Assembly (NCBI GenBank): GCA_905250025.1
Contig: CAJNOJ010000235.1
Coordinates: 62,001-126,000, forward strand
Source of the DNA: Adineta ricciae
Taxonomy: Eukaryota > Rotifera > Eurotatoria > Adinetida > Adinetidae
DNA length: 64,000 bases
Reading direction: 5' to 3'
The notes under the pieces are model-generated. The model did not search any database. It saw nothing but the letters and a program-made list of their open reading frames with translations, and was not told the DNA's origin. Below are positions 30,445 to 42,900 of this stretch, piece by piece (position 1 is the stretch's first letter; every line of letters starts with the position of its first letter). Position numbers and translations under genes: made by a program.

Positions 30445-32844
30445 TTATAAACAAATTACATTTGTAGAATTAATTATAAGTTGAGTTCGCAGTTTATCTG
30501 CAGAAAAATGACAAGATAACTGAATAATAGATTCGTATTTTGAATGATAAACAAGAACATCGACTAGTTCATCGGTTACACCTTGAATCGTTATTGTCGT
30601 TTGAGTATTCTGAGAATTTCTTTCAATCGATGAAAATCTCTGTTCACTAACAAATGTCCATTTATTCAATTCACCCATGAAAGCGTATTTAGTGGATAAA
30701 GAATCGCTGAATTGCCATAACGACGAACTATACCAAAGACAATATGTTGTATCATTACATATTTCATGTGGTATATCAAGTGGATGGTTATTATCGAAAG
30801 TAAACAATTCATACGGATTAGAAAATGACCAGACAATTCCATCTGGTGACCCGATCATCGACGGGACTATTGAGTAATTACGCCGCATTGATGATGCAAA
30901 TATCATTGAAAAGATTTGATCATTTCTAGAAGAAAGAAAGCCGTAAGGGCATTTTTAGTAAGAGAAACAATATCATTTACATGACCGTTTGTGTGGAATA
31001 AAGTTCACCTTGATTGACACCTTTGTTTTTCGCCCAATCAGATATTAATAAATCAATCATTGTTAAGGGACGTGATGGTTTTAAAATCAAACCATCTTGT
31101 CGACAACATCTCATAATACGTCCTTTATTGATATAGTTAATTCCATCGCCAGTTGCTACTGGACCCGTCGAAAGTGTTGCGATTAGAATTTCTCTATCAG
31201 GTAAAGGTTCTTTTACGCTCGATTTGTACGGAGCACCATTTTGAACTTCTGTTGACCAGAAAATATCTTTGAATGGTGCTAAACCGAGCGCATTCGCTAG
31301 CATAGACGATACTCCGATTTTCCACTGAGGAATTCGATGAACAATATGAATATAATAATCATCGGATACTCTTGCTTGCGTTACACGTTGAATTTCCAAC
31401 GATTGAAGAGCATGTCGAGGTAGACTCATACAATATTGAAGATTAATATTGAATAGATCAGCTGCATAACCCATTTGAATTAACCATTGTCGACCGAGAT
31501 AGAAATCTTCACGTAAAGGAAGAAAATCGATCGTTTGATGGTTCATCCAATCTTGTTCATATAAAATTAAATTCCATTTTGACGAAGAATTGAATAGATC
31601 AATCCAAAAAGAATCGTTACTCAGCGGAAGACTTTTCAGATTACTCTCATCGAAAACAAAACTATAATTTCGTGAATAAATTGTGTCTAATGACCAGTAT
31701 CGATTATGCCCAGCTAATGGAAAATTATTGAGTTTTTCATTCAAACCTTCAAGCCCATCAGGAAATATTTCCGAACGTGATATCCATTGGTAAACGCCAT
31801 TTGCTAGTCCTTTATAATACCACCAAGAATCCAATTGAATATAATGGATTGGTATTGAAAGATTCTCCTTTATGGACAGAACTGTTTGTTCATAATTCAT
31901 TTCAGACTCAGTATGATAATAATAATAAGCACCGTTATCCGTATAATAACCGAGATAGTTGTTTGTTACATCTTTGGAACGATATTCATTGGTTTTCTTA
32001 TAAACTTTTTGCATTGTTTTACCCCATTGATCGAGAAGATGATTAATACCTTGGGATGAATAATAAATAATTAAAGAATTTGTTGAATTCATTGGAATCG
32101 ACCGAATGGAACCAAGAAAACCATATTCAACAATGTTGATATTCAGACTTAACGAACTAGACATGAATTGTGACAATGGTGAAATGATGATTGAATCACC
32201 TTGACCATTCTCAGTTAAGTTGAATATGACCAGCGGACCACCACTCATTCCCGTCTTCAGAAATCGACTTCTGGAGTTCCATATTCCAGCATGTTTTTCC
32301 ATATCACCCATCATCATCCCTTTGTTGAAAAGAAATCAATCGATGATTTGTTCATACCTTACTGTAAATGAACAATACCTCCGAATGTTAGATATCCTCG
32401 ATGATCATTCTTGTCGAACTTTTCAGCATAAAATGAAGGGAAGACACTTCGAACTCGATCCATATCAAGTAATCGATCATTGTTTAAGTCGATTATTGTC
32501 GCACTCTGAAAATGAAATGTTATCGCTGGAATTGATTCCCATTGACGAATACTTCCTGATATATTCACGGATGTGTCGTTGAAATAAAACTGATAAATCA
32601 AACATGTTTCATTCCATTTTCCTAATGTCGAATCATTGCCTTCATTCGAATGTTTGTCGATTAGGAGAAGAGATTCATCTTGTGTTGAAAACCATTGATT
32701 CGAAGCATACAGTCGCGTGTAGGATGAACGAAGCCAGAGGCGACTGTTTATAGTGATATTGAAAGATCCTTTGGAATCATCAATATGCACGTTAATATGA
32801 CAACTATATCCAACAATGATCAACAGAATTTCTAAAATATACAT
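30445..32844 (-). CDS. Secreted glycoside-hydrolase-like protein
   Basis: Exons 32379-32844, 30981-32319 and 30445-30925 total 2286 nt, 761 aa, in phase. The N-terminus is a signal peptide (MYILEILLIIVGYSCHI) followed by many N-glycosylation sites, indicating secretion. The centre reads like a TIM-barrel glycosidase: GYYTDNGAYYYYHTE, IHYIQLDSWWYYKG, SRSEIFPDGLEGLNEKL, LILYEQDWMNHQ. The LDSWW and YEQDW aspartates are candidates for nucleophile and acid. The style is that of the alpha-galactosidase/GH36-GH31 clan, but I cannot place it in a numbered family. For intron 1 the donor at 32378-32377 is needed; the closer-looking one at 32362 breaks the frame. A degraded copy of the 5' end sits at 35955-36283. 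Confidence 0.7.
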
Positions 32845-33505
32845 AGCACAAGGAGCATTTCAATTTCAATATTACTTTCGAATCATCGATATAAACATAT
32901 AAGCAGTCTTTGTAACTATTGGTGTTTTCTTTTCTCCAAGCAGCAATCTGATTTCGATAGATGACTCGTCAGAAGTTCGAAACACAAGGGCATGATTTTC
33001 AATTCTTGATTTGCTCAATGCATTGTCAACATATTCGTATACGTAAAACAGAACATCTTATTGAAATGTTGTAGGCTATTGAGCGCTTGGCAAGGTTTTC
33101 CTCTATCAAGATCTTGTAAGTTTATTGATCGAGAGATTAATTCGTCACTCTCCCTCCTTGACGAGTAACACGATGATCTATCTGGTGAATCAATGTGGGA
33201 TAAGAACGATGAAAGACATGCAACATTACACTAGATATAGTGTTAGTTATCTATTGGTTATCCATGTTTCATCTTGTTAAATTCGAGCAGACGAACGCGA
33301 ATTGGTATATAGCTATAGTTGTAACTCTTTTGGACCCGATGTTATTTCATACATGACATCAATAAGGAAAAATCACAGCAAAATAGGTGCCGAGTTCGAA
33401 AGAATGAGAGCATATGGGATATCCACAAAAACTCATCTTTATTGTCTTGACATCAATTAGTCTCTCACAATTATCTTCATAGTTTCATTTAGATTTTATT
33501 TTCGA
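32845..33505. other. Intergenic with dispersed repeat
   Basis: 5' flank of the glycosidase-like gene. The stretch 33178-33361 recurs at 45853-46010 on the same strand. No gene. Confidence 0.6.
33178..33361 (+). repeat. Dispersed repeat, copy 1
   Basis: About 80-85% identical by eye to 45853-46010: shared TGAATCAATGTGGGATAAGA (with one change), the CAACATTACACTA stretch, TTAGTTATCTATTGG and TTTCATACATGACAT-type end. Non-coding, type unknown. Confidence 0.7.
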
Positions 33506-33936
33506 ATGGCTTCTTCAAATCGAACTGCAATTGGGCAAAGTGTCATTAATTTGTTTCATGGTTACAAACCACCGACAAATCGTAAACTCTGTGCTGTTTT
33601 ATCTCCACAACGAATAGTAGTTTTTATTGCTTAGATGAGGACCTTTATGTTTGTTCGAATTGTCCATCTTATATTCCTGATGCAAATAAGATTAATTGGC
33701 TTCAGCATGTACACGACTTTCATACAGATGAGTTTGATCAATTAGTGGAAAGTCAGAAAATCTTGACACGTGCTTGTAATCTCATTAAACCTGATGATGA
33801 CATAGTAATGTCAATTCAATCGCATTCGATATTTCAGTGTCTTCTTTTTTTTAGCAGGAAACGATTCTTGCAACATCGACATCATTTACTCTCGTAGAAG
33901 AAAAGCCAATGTCAACAAAGGAGCAGGTACTGTAGG
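33506..33936 (+). CDS. Possible zinc-finger gene fragment
   Basis: Starts MASSNRTAIGQSVINLF. A 45-base GT..AG stretch (about 33589-33633) can be removed to continue into DLYVCSNCPSYIPD, then INWLQHVHDFH, giving a Cys2/His2-like spacing, and on through FDQLVESQKILTRACNLIK. A further exon candidate after about 33856 ends near STKEQ with a GT. Downstream the sequence is occupied by a foldback element (34013-34447). Either the 5' part of a gene whose next exon lies beyond the element, perhaps 35452-35571, or a truncated relic. Confidence 0.35.
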
Positions 33937-34012
33937 TGACGATCTCAATGACACGTATTATGTACATACTAACTGTACCTGGTGGATACTTCACTGCACG
34001 TTGAATTGCCTT

Positions 34013-34447
34013 TAGCGGCGGCGCCAGGAATTCTCACTAGGGTGGGCTTAGCCCGTCTTAACCCAGACTAGGGTGGGCTGACGAGGGAACATATTCAGGT
34101 GATTAAGCTATTTAGATCCCATCTTTTGGTGATAGATAGACCTCAATGAGGTATGAAAAACCTCAAGAGGATTCGTGCCCTCGCGCCTTTGTTCCACAGA
34201 TATTGAGTTCTCAAGATGTATACGAAAAGAGANCTCTACTGTTCTATAAAAACGATCATCCTTCATTTCAGTCTCTTTTCGTATACATCTTGAGAACTCA
34301 ATATCTGTGGAACAAAGGCGCGAGGGCACGAATCCTCTTGAGGTTTTTCATACCTCATTGAGGTCTATCTATCACCAAAAGATGGGATCTAAATAGCTTA
34401 ATCACCTAAATATGTTCCCTCGTGAGTCCACCCCTGGCGCCGCCACT
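34013..34447. mobile_element. Foldback MITE-like element, 9-bp TSD
   Basis: Two long inverted arms (about 34013-34232 and 34275-34447) with termini AGYGGCGGCGCCAGG, flanked on both sides by AATTGCCTT (34004-34012 and 34448-34456), a 9-bp target-site duplication. No coding capacity. The left arm carries an extra internal stretch of about 45 bases with repeats of CTAGGGTGGGCT. One N lies at 34233 near the tip of the hairpin. Nine-base duplications fit Mutator-like elements; hAT (8 bp) fits less well. Confidence 0.8.
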
Positions 34448-34456
34448 AATTGCCTT

Positions 34457-35451
34457 CCTATTTCGTCTATTCGGTGAATAGTATGTAAACGTGCGTCTTA
34501 TATCATTATGGAGGGCTTTTGACAAAAAGAAATGAATGCAGATGTGGCTCTATCGGCTCATACATCTCTTCCATCAGACATCGTCACGATACGCAAAGCG
34601 AGAGTAGAAAGTTCATTTCAGATATTAGGAAACAGACGCTTTTCCTATATGGTCACATTGTTTTATTTCGCAATATTGATAGAAGTAAGATCTGACGTGT
34701 TTGCTAAGATCCGATGGTAACGGTCCCACTTTACTCTGACAACTTCTACATTCGAAACCGTTCAAGTGAATGATAAGCTTTCATAATAAAACTACTTCAA
34801 CGATAGTTTTTGTCGCACTTTTCAAAAAGCGCGAGTTCTCGTTAGGGTCTTTGCTACTTGGTCATATCCGTGTCAAATTCGCTTTCTATTAAGTAAAGAA
34901 AGTTAAAAATATTAAAATTTCACACAAAACATTGGCATTCCTGTCTGACTCATTTCTTCCTCAACTCAGCCGATGGAATATGAAGAGAGAAAAATGGCGT
35001 CAATTAGCCGATGGCTTACTTCGATGCCGTCGGCTATGTTACACTGACGGACTATTTCTCTGCTCTCTCTCTCACTCATGTTTTCGGCCAAGGAAGAAAA
35101 TCAATTTCGCGTTGCTAACATCCATATATATATATATATTCGTCTATGGTTTCTCTCCTTTTGTGTTCAATTCACATCCAAGCTGTACCATTTTCTGTTA
35201 AAAAGACAAATGGCCGAGAAGCTAATGGTACTGAAATAAAATATTTTCTTCGTGAAAGATCCTTTAAGTTTTGTAAAGAGTGATAGACTTCTATCGGTCA
35301 GTTTTTTAAGAAATCTTTTTGGACAAAACCCTAAGGAGCCCGATTGAGTGTGTAACTTTTAACATGTAGTTACTCATACTAGACTATCCAGATATTTTTT
35401 AAAAAGATTTTGTGAATGGAAACAAACACATACAGTTATCTTTATTTTTAG
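34457..35451. other. No gene recognised
   Basis: About 1 kb with short open frames lacking domain signs and a small self-complementary patch near 35020-35055 (two AGCCGAYGGC-like blocks). Confidence 0.5.
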
Positions 35452-35571
35452 GAAGAAGAAGAGGCGGCTGAACAATTAACCAAATTATCGGATCAATATA
35501 AAAATGGTTTGTTTAAAACTAATGGAGATTATTTGTATGCAGTAAAACAAGTTTTAACACAAACAAAATAA
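35452..35571 (+). CDS. Orphan terminal exon
   Basis: Preceded by a good polypyrimidine/AG acceptor (TTATTTTTAG) and open for 39 residues to TAA: EEEEAAEQLTKLSDQYKNGL followed by a helical amphipathic end (DYLYAVKQVLTQT). Composition and acceptor look like a real last exon, but no adjoining upstream exon could be found; it may pair with the fragment at 33506-33936 across the foldback element. Low confidence. Confidence 0.3.
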   Translation, partial: EEEEAAEQLTKLSDQYKNGLFKTNGDYLYAVKQVLTQTK

Positions 35572-36928
35572 CCAATTCGTTTTCTCGTCTGATAAAGATG
35601 CTCAAACTCTATTCATTTATCGTTATTTTTCTTTTTTGTGACCATTGTTCGTGAAAAAGATATATTCATTTGTGATATCATTTTATTGTGCATGTGTTTC
35701 TCTTTCTTTACAATCATTTGTTTCCGACGCAAAATGCTCGTTGATATACACATGACGAAAGGAATGAAAGCGTGTGTTCGCTCGCAATATCAAGATGCAT
35801 CAAATCGAGAATAACCGATTAGAGAAGAAACATGAGACAAGATAGCATGTGCACGGCAGACGTGGAGAGCATTTCACTTACGTATGAATACTGCGAATAA
35901 AGGCTCGTTAAAGTAGAGTTATAAAAATATTCCTTTTTCATCTCATCAAGCTATGCACCCAAACCATTGATTCGAGGTATATAGTCGCGTGTAGGATGAA
36001 CGAAGCCACAGGCGACTGTTTATAGTGACATTGAAAGATCCTTTGGAATCATCAATATGCACATTAATATGACAATTATATCCCACGATGATCAACAGAT
36101 TTCCTAAAATATACATAGCACAAGGAGCATTTCAATTTCAATATAATTTTTTTTGTTTTCTCTAAGCAGCAATCTGATTTCGATAGATGACTCGTTAGAA
36201 GTTCGAAACACAAGGGCATGATTTTCAATTCTTGATCTACTCAATGCATTGTCAATATATTTGTATACGCAAAATAAAATCAGCGTTAAGCTAGTACCAT
36301 GAAAGAAAAAATCACATAAAACCTTATGTTCCGGTGAATTTCCGTCGATAAAAAATATCGTTATTCTATGGAATATTTGATTAAGCATCGAATAAATTCA
36401 TTTATATGGATAGAATTCGTGTGAACATAAGGTTTTATATTATTTTTTATTTCATGGTGCTGGGCTTGATAACAGTTTCTCATGCTCATGTGTTGAAACA
36501 GGTACGTGACATCCAGAGAGAAGCAAATGTAATTATCAGATTTGTTCTATTTGATTTGGAAAGTATGCTTTACTATAGTATGCAACAATAATAATACTTT
36601 TCTAAACTGTTCTCAATGGCAGATGTTGCCAAATGGTTTGAAGTCAATATTCGTCACATGAACATGACGCAAGCCATGATAAAACGTTGAATACTGAAAG
36701 GAAATGTACCATCTGAAAAAGAGTAATGAAGACGTCAACATGCCTGAAAATAAATTATTTAAGTCCTAATGTTCTTCCATTGCTATGGCATTCTATATTT
36801 TCATCTGATTCTCAGCTATAATCTTCGTCATACGCATATTTAATATCACTGTCGTACTTTTAGAGCAAATACCACAAGTTTTTCAGCTAATTCTCGATAC
36901 CAAAGGATAATCTTCTCAAACTATTCTA
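35572..36928. other. Intergenic with relic and inverted repeat
   Basis: Apart from the 35955-36283 relic, it holds a 38-base inverted repeat (about 36295-36335 against 36421-36461, loop about 85 bases). Other open frames look accidental. Confidence 0.55.
35955..36283 (-). pseudogene. Relic copy of glycosidase-like 5' end
   Basis: Closely matches about 32690-33055, i.e. the first part of exon 1 of the gene at 30445-32844 and its 5' flank, in the same orientation. It contains a deletion of about 50 bases in the flank and several substitutions. No downstream coding sequence follows, so it is a truncated duplicate. Confidence 0.85.
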
Positions 36929-39900
36929 ATGAATTTGAAAAGTTTTATTACATGGATTTACAACAAAGGGATCAATTATAATCTATTTATGTTGAAAGAC
37001 GATGAATACGATGATGATGAAAATCTTTCAGATCCACATCTGATTGTGAAATATCAAAAATATAAAACTCGGTTTTATATTCTTCTTCTGACAGGTAATG
37101 ATCACCTTATTCTTAAGCCCAGGTCAACAAATCCGATGCTGGATCCGATCGGATCTTACCGGATCCGACCATCCGACAAAATCCGATCGGATTCCTGGAA
37201 ACGGAATTGCATTGGAATCCGACTAGAAAAATCCCGTCGGTTGTTGCAAATTTTATGAGCGATCTTTCTAGCTATATTCTATGATGATCCTTAGAAAATC
37301 CAGGAAATCCATGTTTCGGGTCCGACGAGATCCGACGTGGGATCCGATCGGATCCGAGACCGTCGGAATCCAATGCGATTCCGTCACCAGGATTTCATCG
37401 GATCCGTCGAATTCCTGTAGGATCCGATAAAATTCTGTATTGGATCCGATGGGATCCGGTGGGATCCGAGTATGGGATTGTTCGACCTGGGAGGGTGAGG
37501 GTGAGAGGATGCTCATACAAATGAGAATTTCTTTGTTTTAGTTTGTTTCTATATCTTATTCTATGTCAATTTAATCAAAACACAATCAACAACAATTATC
37601 ATATCGAACATATCGGTGTGAAGCTAGCACGAAGGAGCTAGCACGAACAAACGATATGTTAGGTAAAAACTTTTTTACTAAATATGTCCCGTCCATGAGA
37701 ACTACACCATTCGACTCAGAATTTAATTCTGCATCGAGTGGTGGCACTTTTATCCACCGGACAAACTTTGGAAAAATTCTTTCTGAATTATAAATAGACC
37801 TAAAGGAAACGAACAAAGATATCGATAGAAAATTTTCCAAAGTTTGTCCGGTGAATAAAAGTACCATCATTCGATGCAGAATTAAATTCTGAGTCGAATG
37901 GTGTAGTTTTCATGGACGGGACATATTTAGTAAAAAAGTTTTTACCTAACATATCGTTTGTTCGTGCTAGCTCCTTCGTGCTAGCTTCACACCGATATCG
38001 AACATCAGATTTCCAATATACGTTAAACTTTACGATCGACATCATCAGACACTCCTATGTCCATGTTCAACTATCACCACTCCTTACCAGAATTTTACTT
38101 CGAATAATGTCACNGTCGAATGGTGTAGTTTTCATGGACGGGACATATTTAGTAAAAAAGTTTTTACCTAACATATCGTTTGTTCGTGCTAGCTCCTTCG
38201 TGCTAGCTTCACACCGATATCGAACATCAGATTTCCAATATACGTTAAACTTTACGATCGACATCATCAGACACTCCTATGTCCATGTTCAACTATCACC
38301 ACTCCTTACCAGAATTTTACTTCGAATAATGTCACAACACATCCAGTCTGTTCAAGTATTTTTATTAGTGAAGAATGGATCACAAAGTTATATTTTGAAA
38401 ATGCAAGTGAATATGGTGTGTGGGATTTTCGAACAACAGCCTATTCACAAGTAATCAGTATCACTATTTTCATTCTCATTCTAATCCATTTGTTTTTAGT
38501 TTGAATTGTTGTCGAGGTTTTGTTCTCTTTCGAAACAAATCATTTCTCAGATTTTAATTGATGTGAATAACACTGAACTCGTTAGTCTTTATCTTCATTC
38601 TAAAAAGCAAATTGAGATTGAAATTGATGGTACAACTGAACATCTGAAGAATAGCGCAATATCCCGAATGATGACCTTTTTTGATTATCTGAAAAATACA
38701 AGTGACAAGCATTATTTTATCACAGCTCTCAACACAAATTTCATAATTTTAGTAAATAATAATACGAATAAATATCTTTCTTTTGAAGGACACGAAATAA
38801 AGAAAAAATATAACCTGCGACCATCATGCGATAATTTAATGCTGTTAATCAATGCCACGCTTAGTCCACTACCATTCAACATGACTGTATATCGCAGAAG
38901 AATTGAATTATATCCAATGTCTGATTCAACCATCGTCAATGGTTTCCTCACAGGATGTACACCTCTTAGTGCACTTCTCCAAAGTACATTAGATTGTCTT
39001 TACAAAGTGCAATGTCTTCAGTTATTACTCAACTATTTTCCAAAATTAACACAAGTTTGTATTCAAATATTGAACACTGTCTCATCCAATCTTCTTTCTC
39101 TCTTCTCTTCTCTTTAGCTTAATTTCGATCCGAATAACTCGGCTTTATTTTCTCAAGATGAGAGAATACCTATTCATCAATATTTGAATACTCTTTTCAT
39201 AATAAACTGGTCAAGACAGATTGATTATGAGAAATATTTTCAACTGTGTTCTCCATCTTCATGTTCATATTCGAAAACAGAACGAACAGAACTAGTCTAT
39301 GCGATTACACTTTTCATCAGTCTCTATGGCGGTCTCACCATTGTTCTTCGTCTCATTGCATCATTTTTTGTTGATGTCATCAAAAAATGGAAATGTTGGT
39401 CAAAAAAGAGAAATGACAATCCAACAGGTAATGATTCCTTTGAAATCAAGTGAAACATCATGAATATTTATCTGATCATTATCATAGAACAACGAGCCAA
39501 GAAGTGGAAATTGGTTGAAACAATGAGACACATGAATTTGTTTAAAGATATCAATGATCGAACGGAACATGGTGTTAGACAACAGAAGATTACCACACGT
39601 GTTTACCTAGCTTTATTGTTTGGTAAAGTTTCATGATTTTACAAAATATACACACACACACAATTCTAGCATTCTCATATCTTGATTTGTTTCTGATCTT
39701 AGGTTTAATCTGTACTATTTGTTTGTTCACATCATTGAATAGTGAACTGATGACAATAATCGAAATAGATCCATCAGTCACAACTTACCATTCTTTGCAA
39801 AGTTCTCATGTCGATTCACTTCAATGTCCATGTTCGAAGAAGGCAACATCTTATGGAAGTTTTCTATCATTATCTCCACGTTTCCATCAAATATGTTCGA

Positions 39901-42900
39901 GCGGTTTCATTCATGGCAGCTGGATAAATATGTTGGACAGTTATAAATATGATTTCTCTTTCAATGATTGGCGATATCGTCTATATTTACAATTTCAGTT
40001 TTTGTCTAATTTTTGTTACTTAGCCAACAAGACGGTCAATGATGCTATAGGTCGATATCTTTCACAACTATTTATTGTTTCGTCTGTGATGAACGAAACT
40101 GATCTCAACAAACAAATCAATGGAAGTCTTAATCAGTTTTATCAATCAATAGTGTTTAGTTTTTCTGTGATGACAGATGTTTTACAACTGTGGATGCAGA
40201 TAGATCAGCTATATATGGTACCAGTGAGGAAACACAATGGAATGTCTTATGACGTTAATTTAATGAATAATGTTTTGACAAAGGACATCGATGTCAATCA
40301 ACAACTCAAGGTAAGTTGTTATTTTGCCTAATAGAAGAATGTGAGAATTTATGCGAATGAATTTCTCTCTTCCACTAATATTCTTGTCCTTCAGATCCCA
40401 AATAAAAAAGAATAGTCGGTATATTTTGACTCGGAGTGTTGAAAGTTGAAAATGGAATTATTTTATGGAGACTCATATCTTACATTGGTTCAGAATTCAT
40501 GATATAATGAGATTTCAGAGACAAATCTTGTTGTTCAAATGAACAATCAGTTAAACTGTAGTACAACTAGCATATGACTTTCACAAGTACTCACTATATA
40601 CGCATCAAACAAGTCGTTTTCTCTTCTAGATTTTCACATTCATATAGCGTAGTATTTTGTTTCTCACTTAGTTTCTATCAAGAAACAGATCTAGGCTTTC
40701 CTTAACTTTTAGTTCCACTTTCGGTTGAATCAACTCCAAGAAATTAATTCAACGACGACCAAATGTATCTGTGCTATCGACCCGTATTGTCAAGTACCAG
40801 CTGTTATATATGAATCTTCCTCCATACATGGGACTAGTTCTGGTAGCAATCTACTTCTTTACGTACCAGGCTGGATTCAACGGTGTCTTGCTGTTGATTC
40901 TCTTCTATTTTCATCGCTCGAATGTTTTTATGAGAATTCCGCTTGTTTTCCATCATTATTAGTTATTCTTTCTTTCAGGTATGTACTAACAGTGTATCAT
41001 CCGCCTTCTTATCAGTCAAGAGTCTTAAAAGACGCGTTTGCACATATAGTCGGAAGGTGTGGATGAAATTTTGTTTTCTATGGAAGCCTAGACCTTTAAA
41101 AAAGCGTTTCCAGTTAGTAAATAATACCAAGCTATCACCATCTTAGCAGGATAGAAGTGAGAATTCTACGACAGAAAGTGTTTCGAGCATACAGTTTGTC
41201 AGTATATAACGCTTATAGTTGCAATTTTTTGAGCACGTGGGTAAATGCGTGTTTAAAAAATCTGGTCTATTAGGTATCAATACCCATCTGATCTTGTCTC
41301 AATCGTTTATGATCCAACAACAACTCGATTCTCTCGGCAGGCAAATATTTCCACTATGTTTAAAGAGATGATGATCGAACAATGGCATTCTTCAATATCT
41401 TATCAGTCATTCTATGACGCATGTGCACCTACTTTTTGTACCTATTCTCAGAAGATGCACACAAAAAACTTTTTCGAGATAATCATAACATTACTATCAA
41501 TGGTTGGTGGTATGACACTATCACTCAAAATTCTCACGCCTAGTCTTATCACAGTGGTTATTCGATTGTTAACAATGATTAGGAAAGGTAGACAAAGACA
41601 GGAGCAAAGTAAGTTTTTGTCAAACCTGTTTCAGTGCTTTCTATTTCTTCATATTTTCTATAGTCCATCGAAGTTCTTTTAATCGAATAAAGATCAGTAT
41701 ACAAAATGGAACCAAGTTTTTGTCAACAAAACTACTTGACTTGAATATCTTTGCTTCATCTGATTTTGGAAGCAATGTTGATCCACTGGCAGCTAAAAAC
41801 TATGGCCGATGGGCAACTCGTCTTTACGTCATCTTATTTCTTAGCAGTTTCATCATTCTCACCTTCTATACAATTATTCAATCACATGTTGTGACAACAA
41901 CATTCACTCAACCCTTATTTGATATTTATGAAGGATTACAAGAAAATTATGGCAAGCAACTCAAATGTTTATGTTCACAGATTGCATCAACATACAATGA
42001 GTTTGTCGTAATAACACCAGAATTTCATCCAGTAAGATCAAACTCATTCATTCATTTTGTACAGAACTCATACAGATATGTCCGATATGAAGACTAATCA
42101 TAGGCACATGTTTCTAGATTCTATTAACAAAACAACAAAGAGAACGATTTCATTTAGTATAATATAATAGTATTTGTTTCCAATATCACATAATAGAACA
42201 ATCCGAACGATAAAATCAAGAGTCTCTCTTCGAAAACAAAGCGCAGAACAAAATGTAGATTTATTTGAATAAACATCATCGCCCCTATGAGAATATTCAT
42301 TTCTAGATTTGTTCAAGCGAATTCGTACAAGAAGAATGGTATATGCAGATAATAAATGGTCTTGCATTGAACGTCTCTGCTTATTCACCCAATGATTATC
42401 GTCGATTTCTTTCTTCTCATCTTCTATATCTTCAAAAATTGTGTCAAATCTCACAAGATTCAGCTAGCAATGCGATCAATGAATTTCTCACATCATTGTT
42501 AGTCACTACTGAACTTCTTTCTCAACAAGATTTTCATCGTCGTATCAACATCACAATTCAACAAAGTGAACTCAATGCTCCCATTCTCTTATCTCGATTT
42601 CTCTTCATCATTCAAAGTGTCGTTCATGGAAATGCTTATATGACAACATATGAAACTAATTTTCGATATTTTACTCGCTTTTATGATATTAATGAAAATT
42701 ATGTTTTTACAGATGCAATGATCTATGATGATAATTGTTCATGTGGACTATCTCCAAGCTGTACAACTCAAGCAACTCTCATTGAAAATAATTCTTCAAA
42801 CATAATTACACTTATCGGACTGAAAATGGGATGTTTACCAAGTGAATCTTTTCATTTCTCAACTCTCGAATGTTTTCATAATCAATCGTGTGTTGATCTT

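Noticed and set aside
36406-36591. Signal-peptide-like short open frame
   Set aside because: Overlaps an inverted repeat and lies beside a relic; no downstream mature protein.
37912-38454. 180-codon open frame crossing the N at 38114
   Set aside because: Made of the MULE right arm plus a duplicated host segment read in the wrong frame; an assembly by-product.
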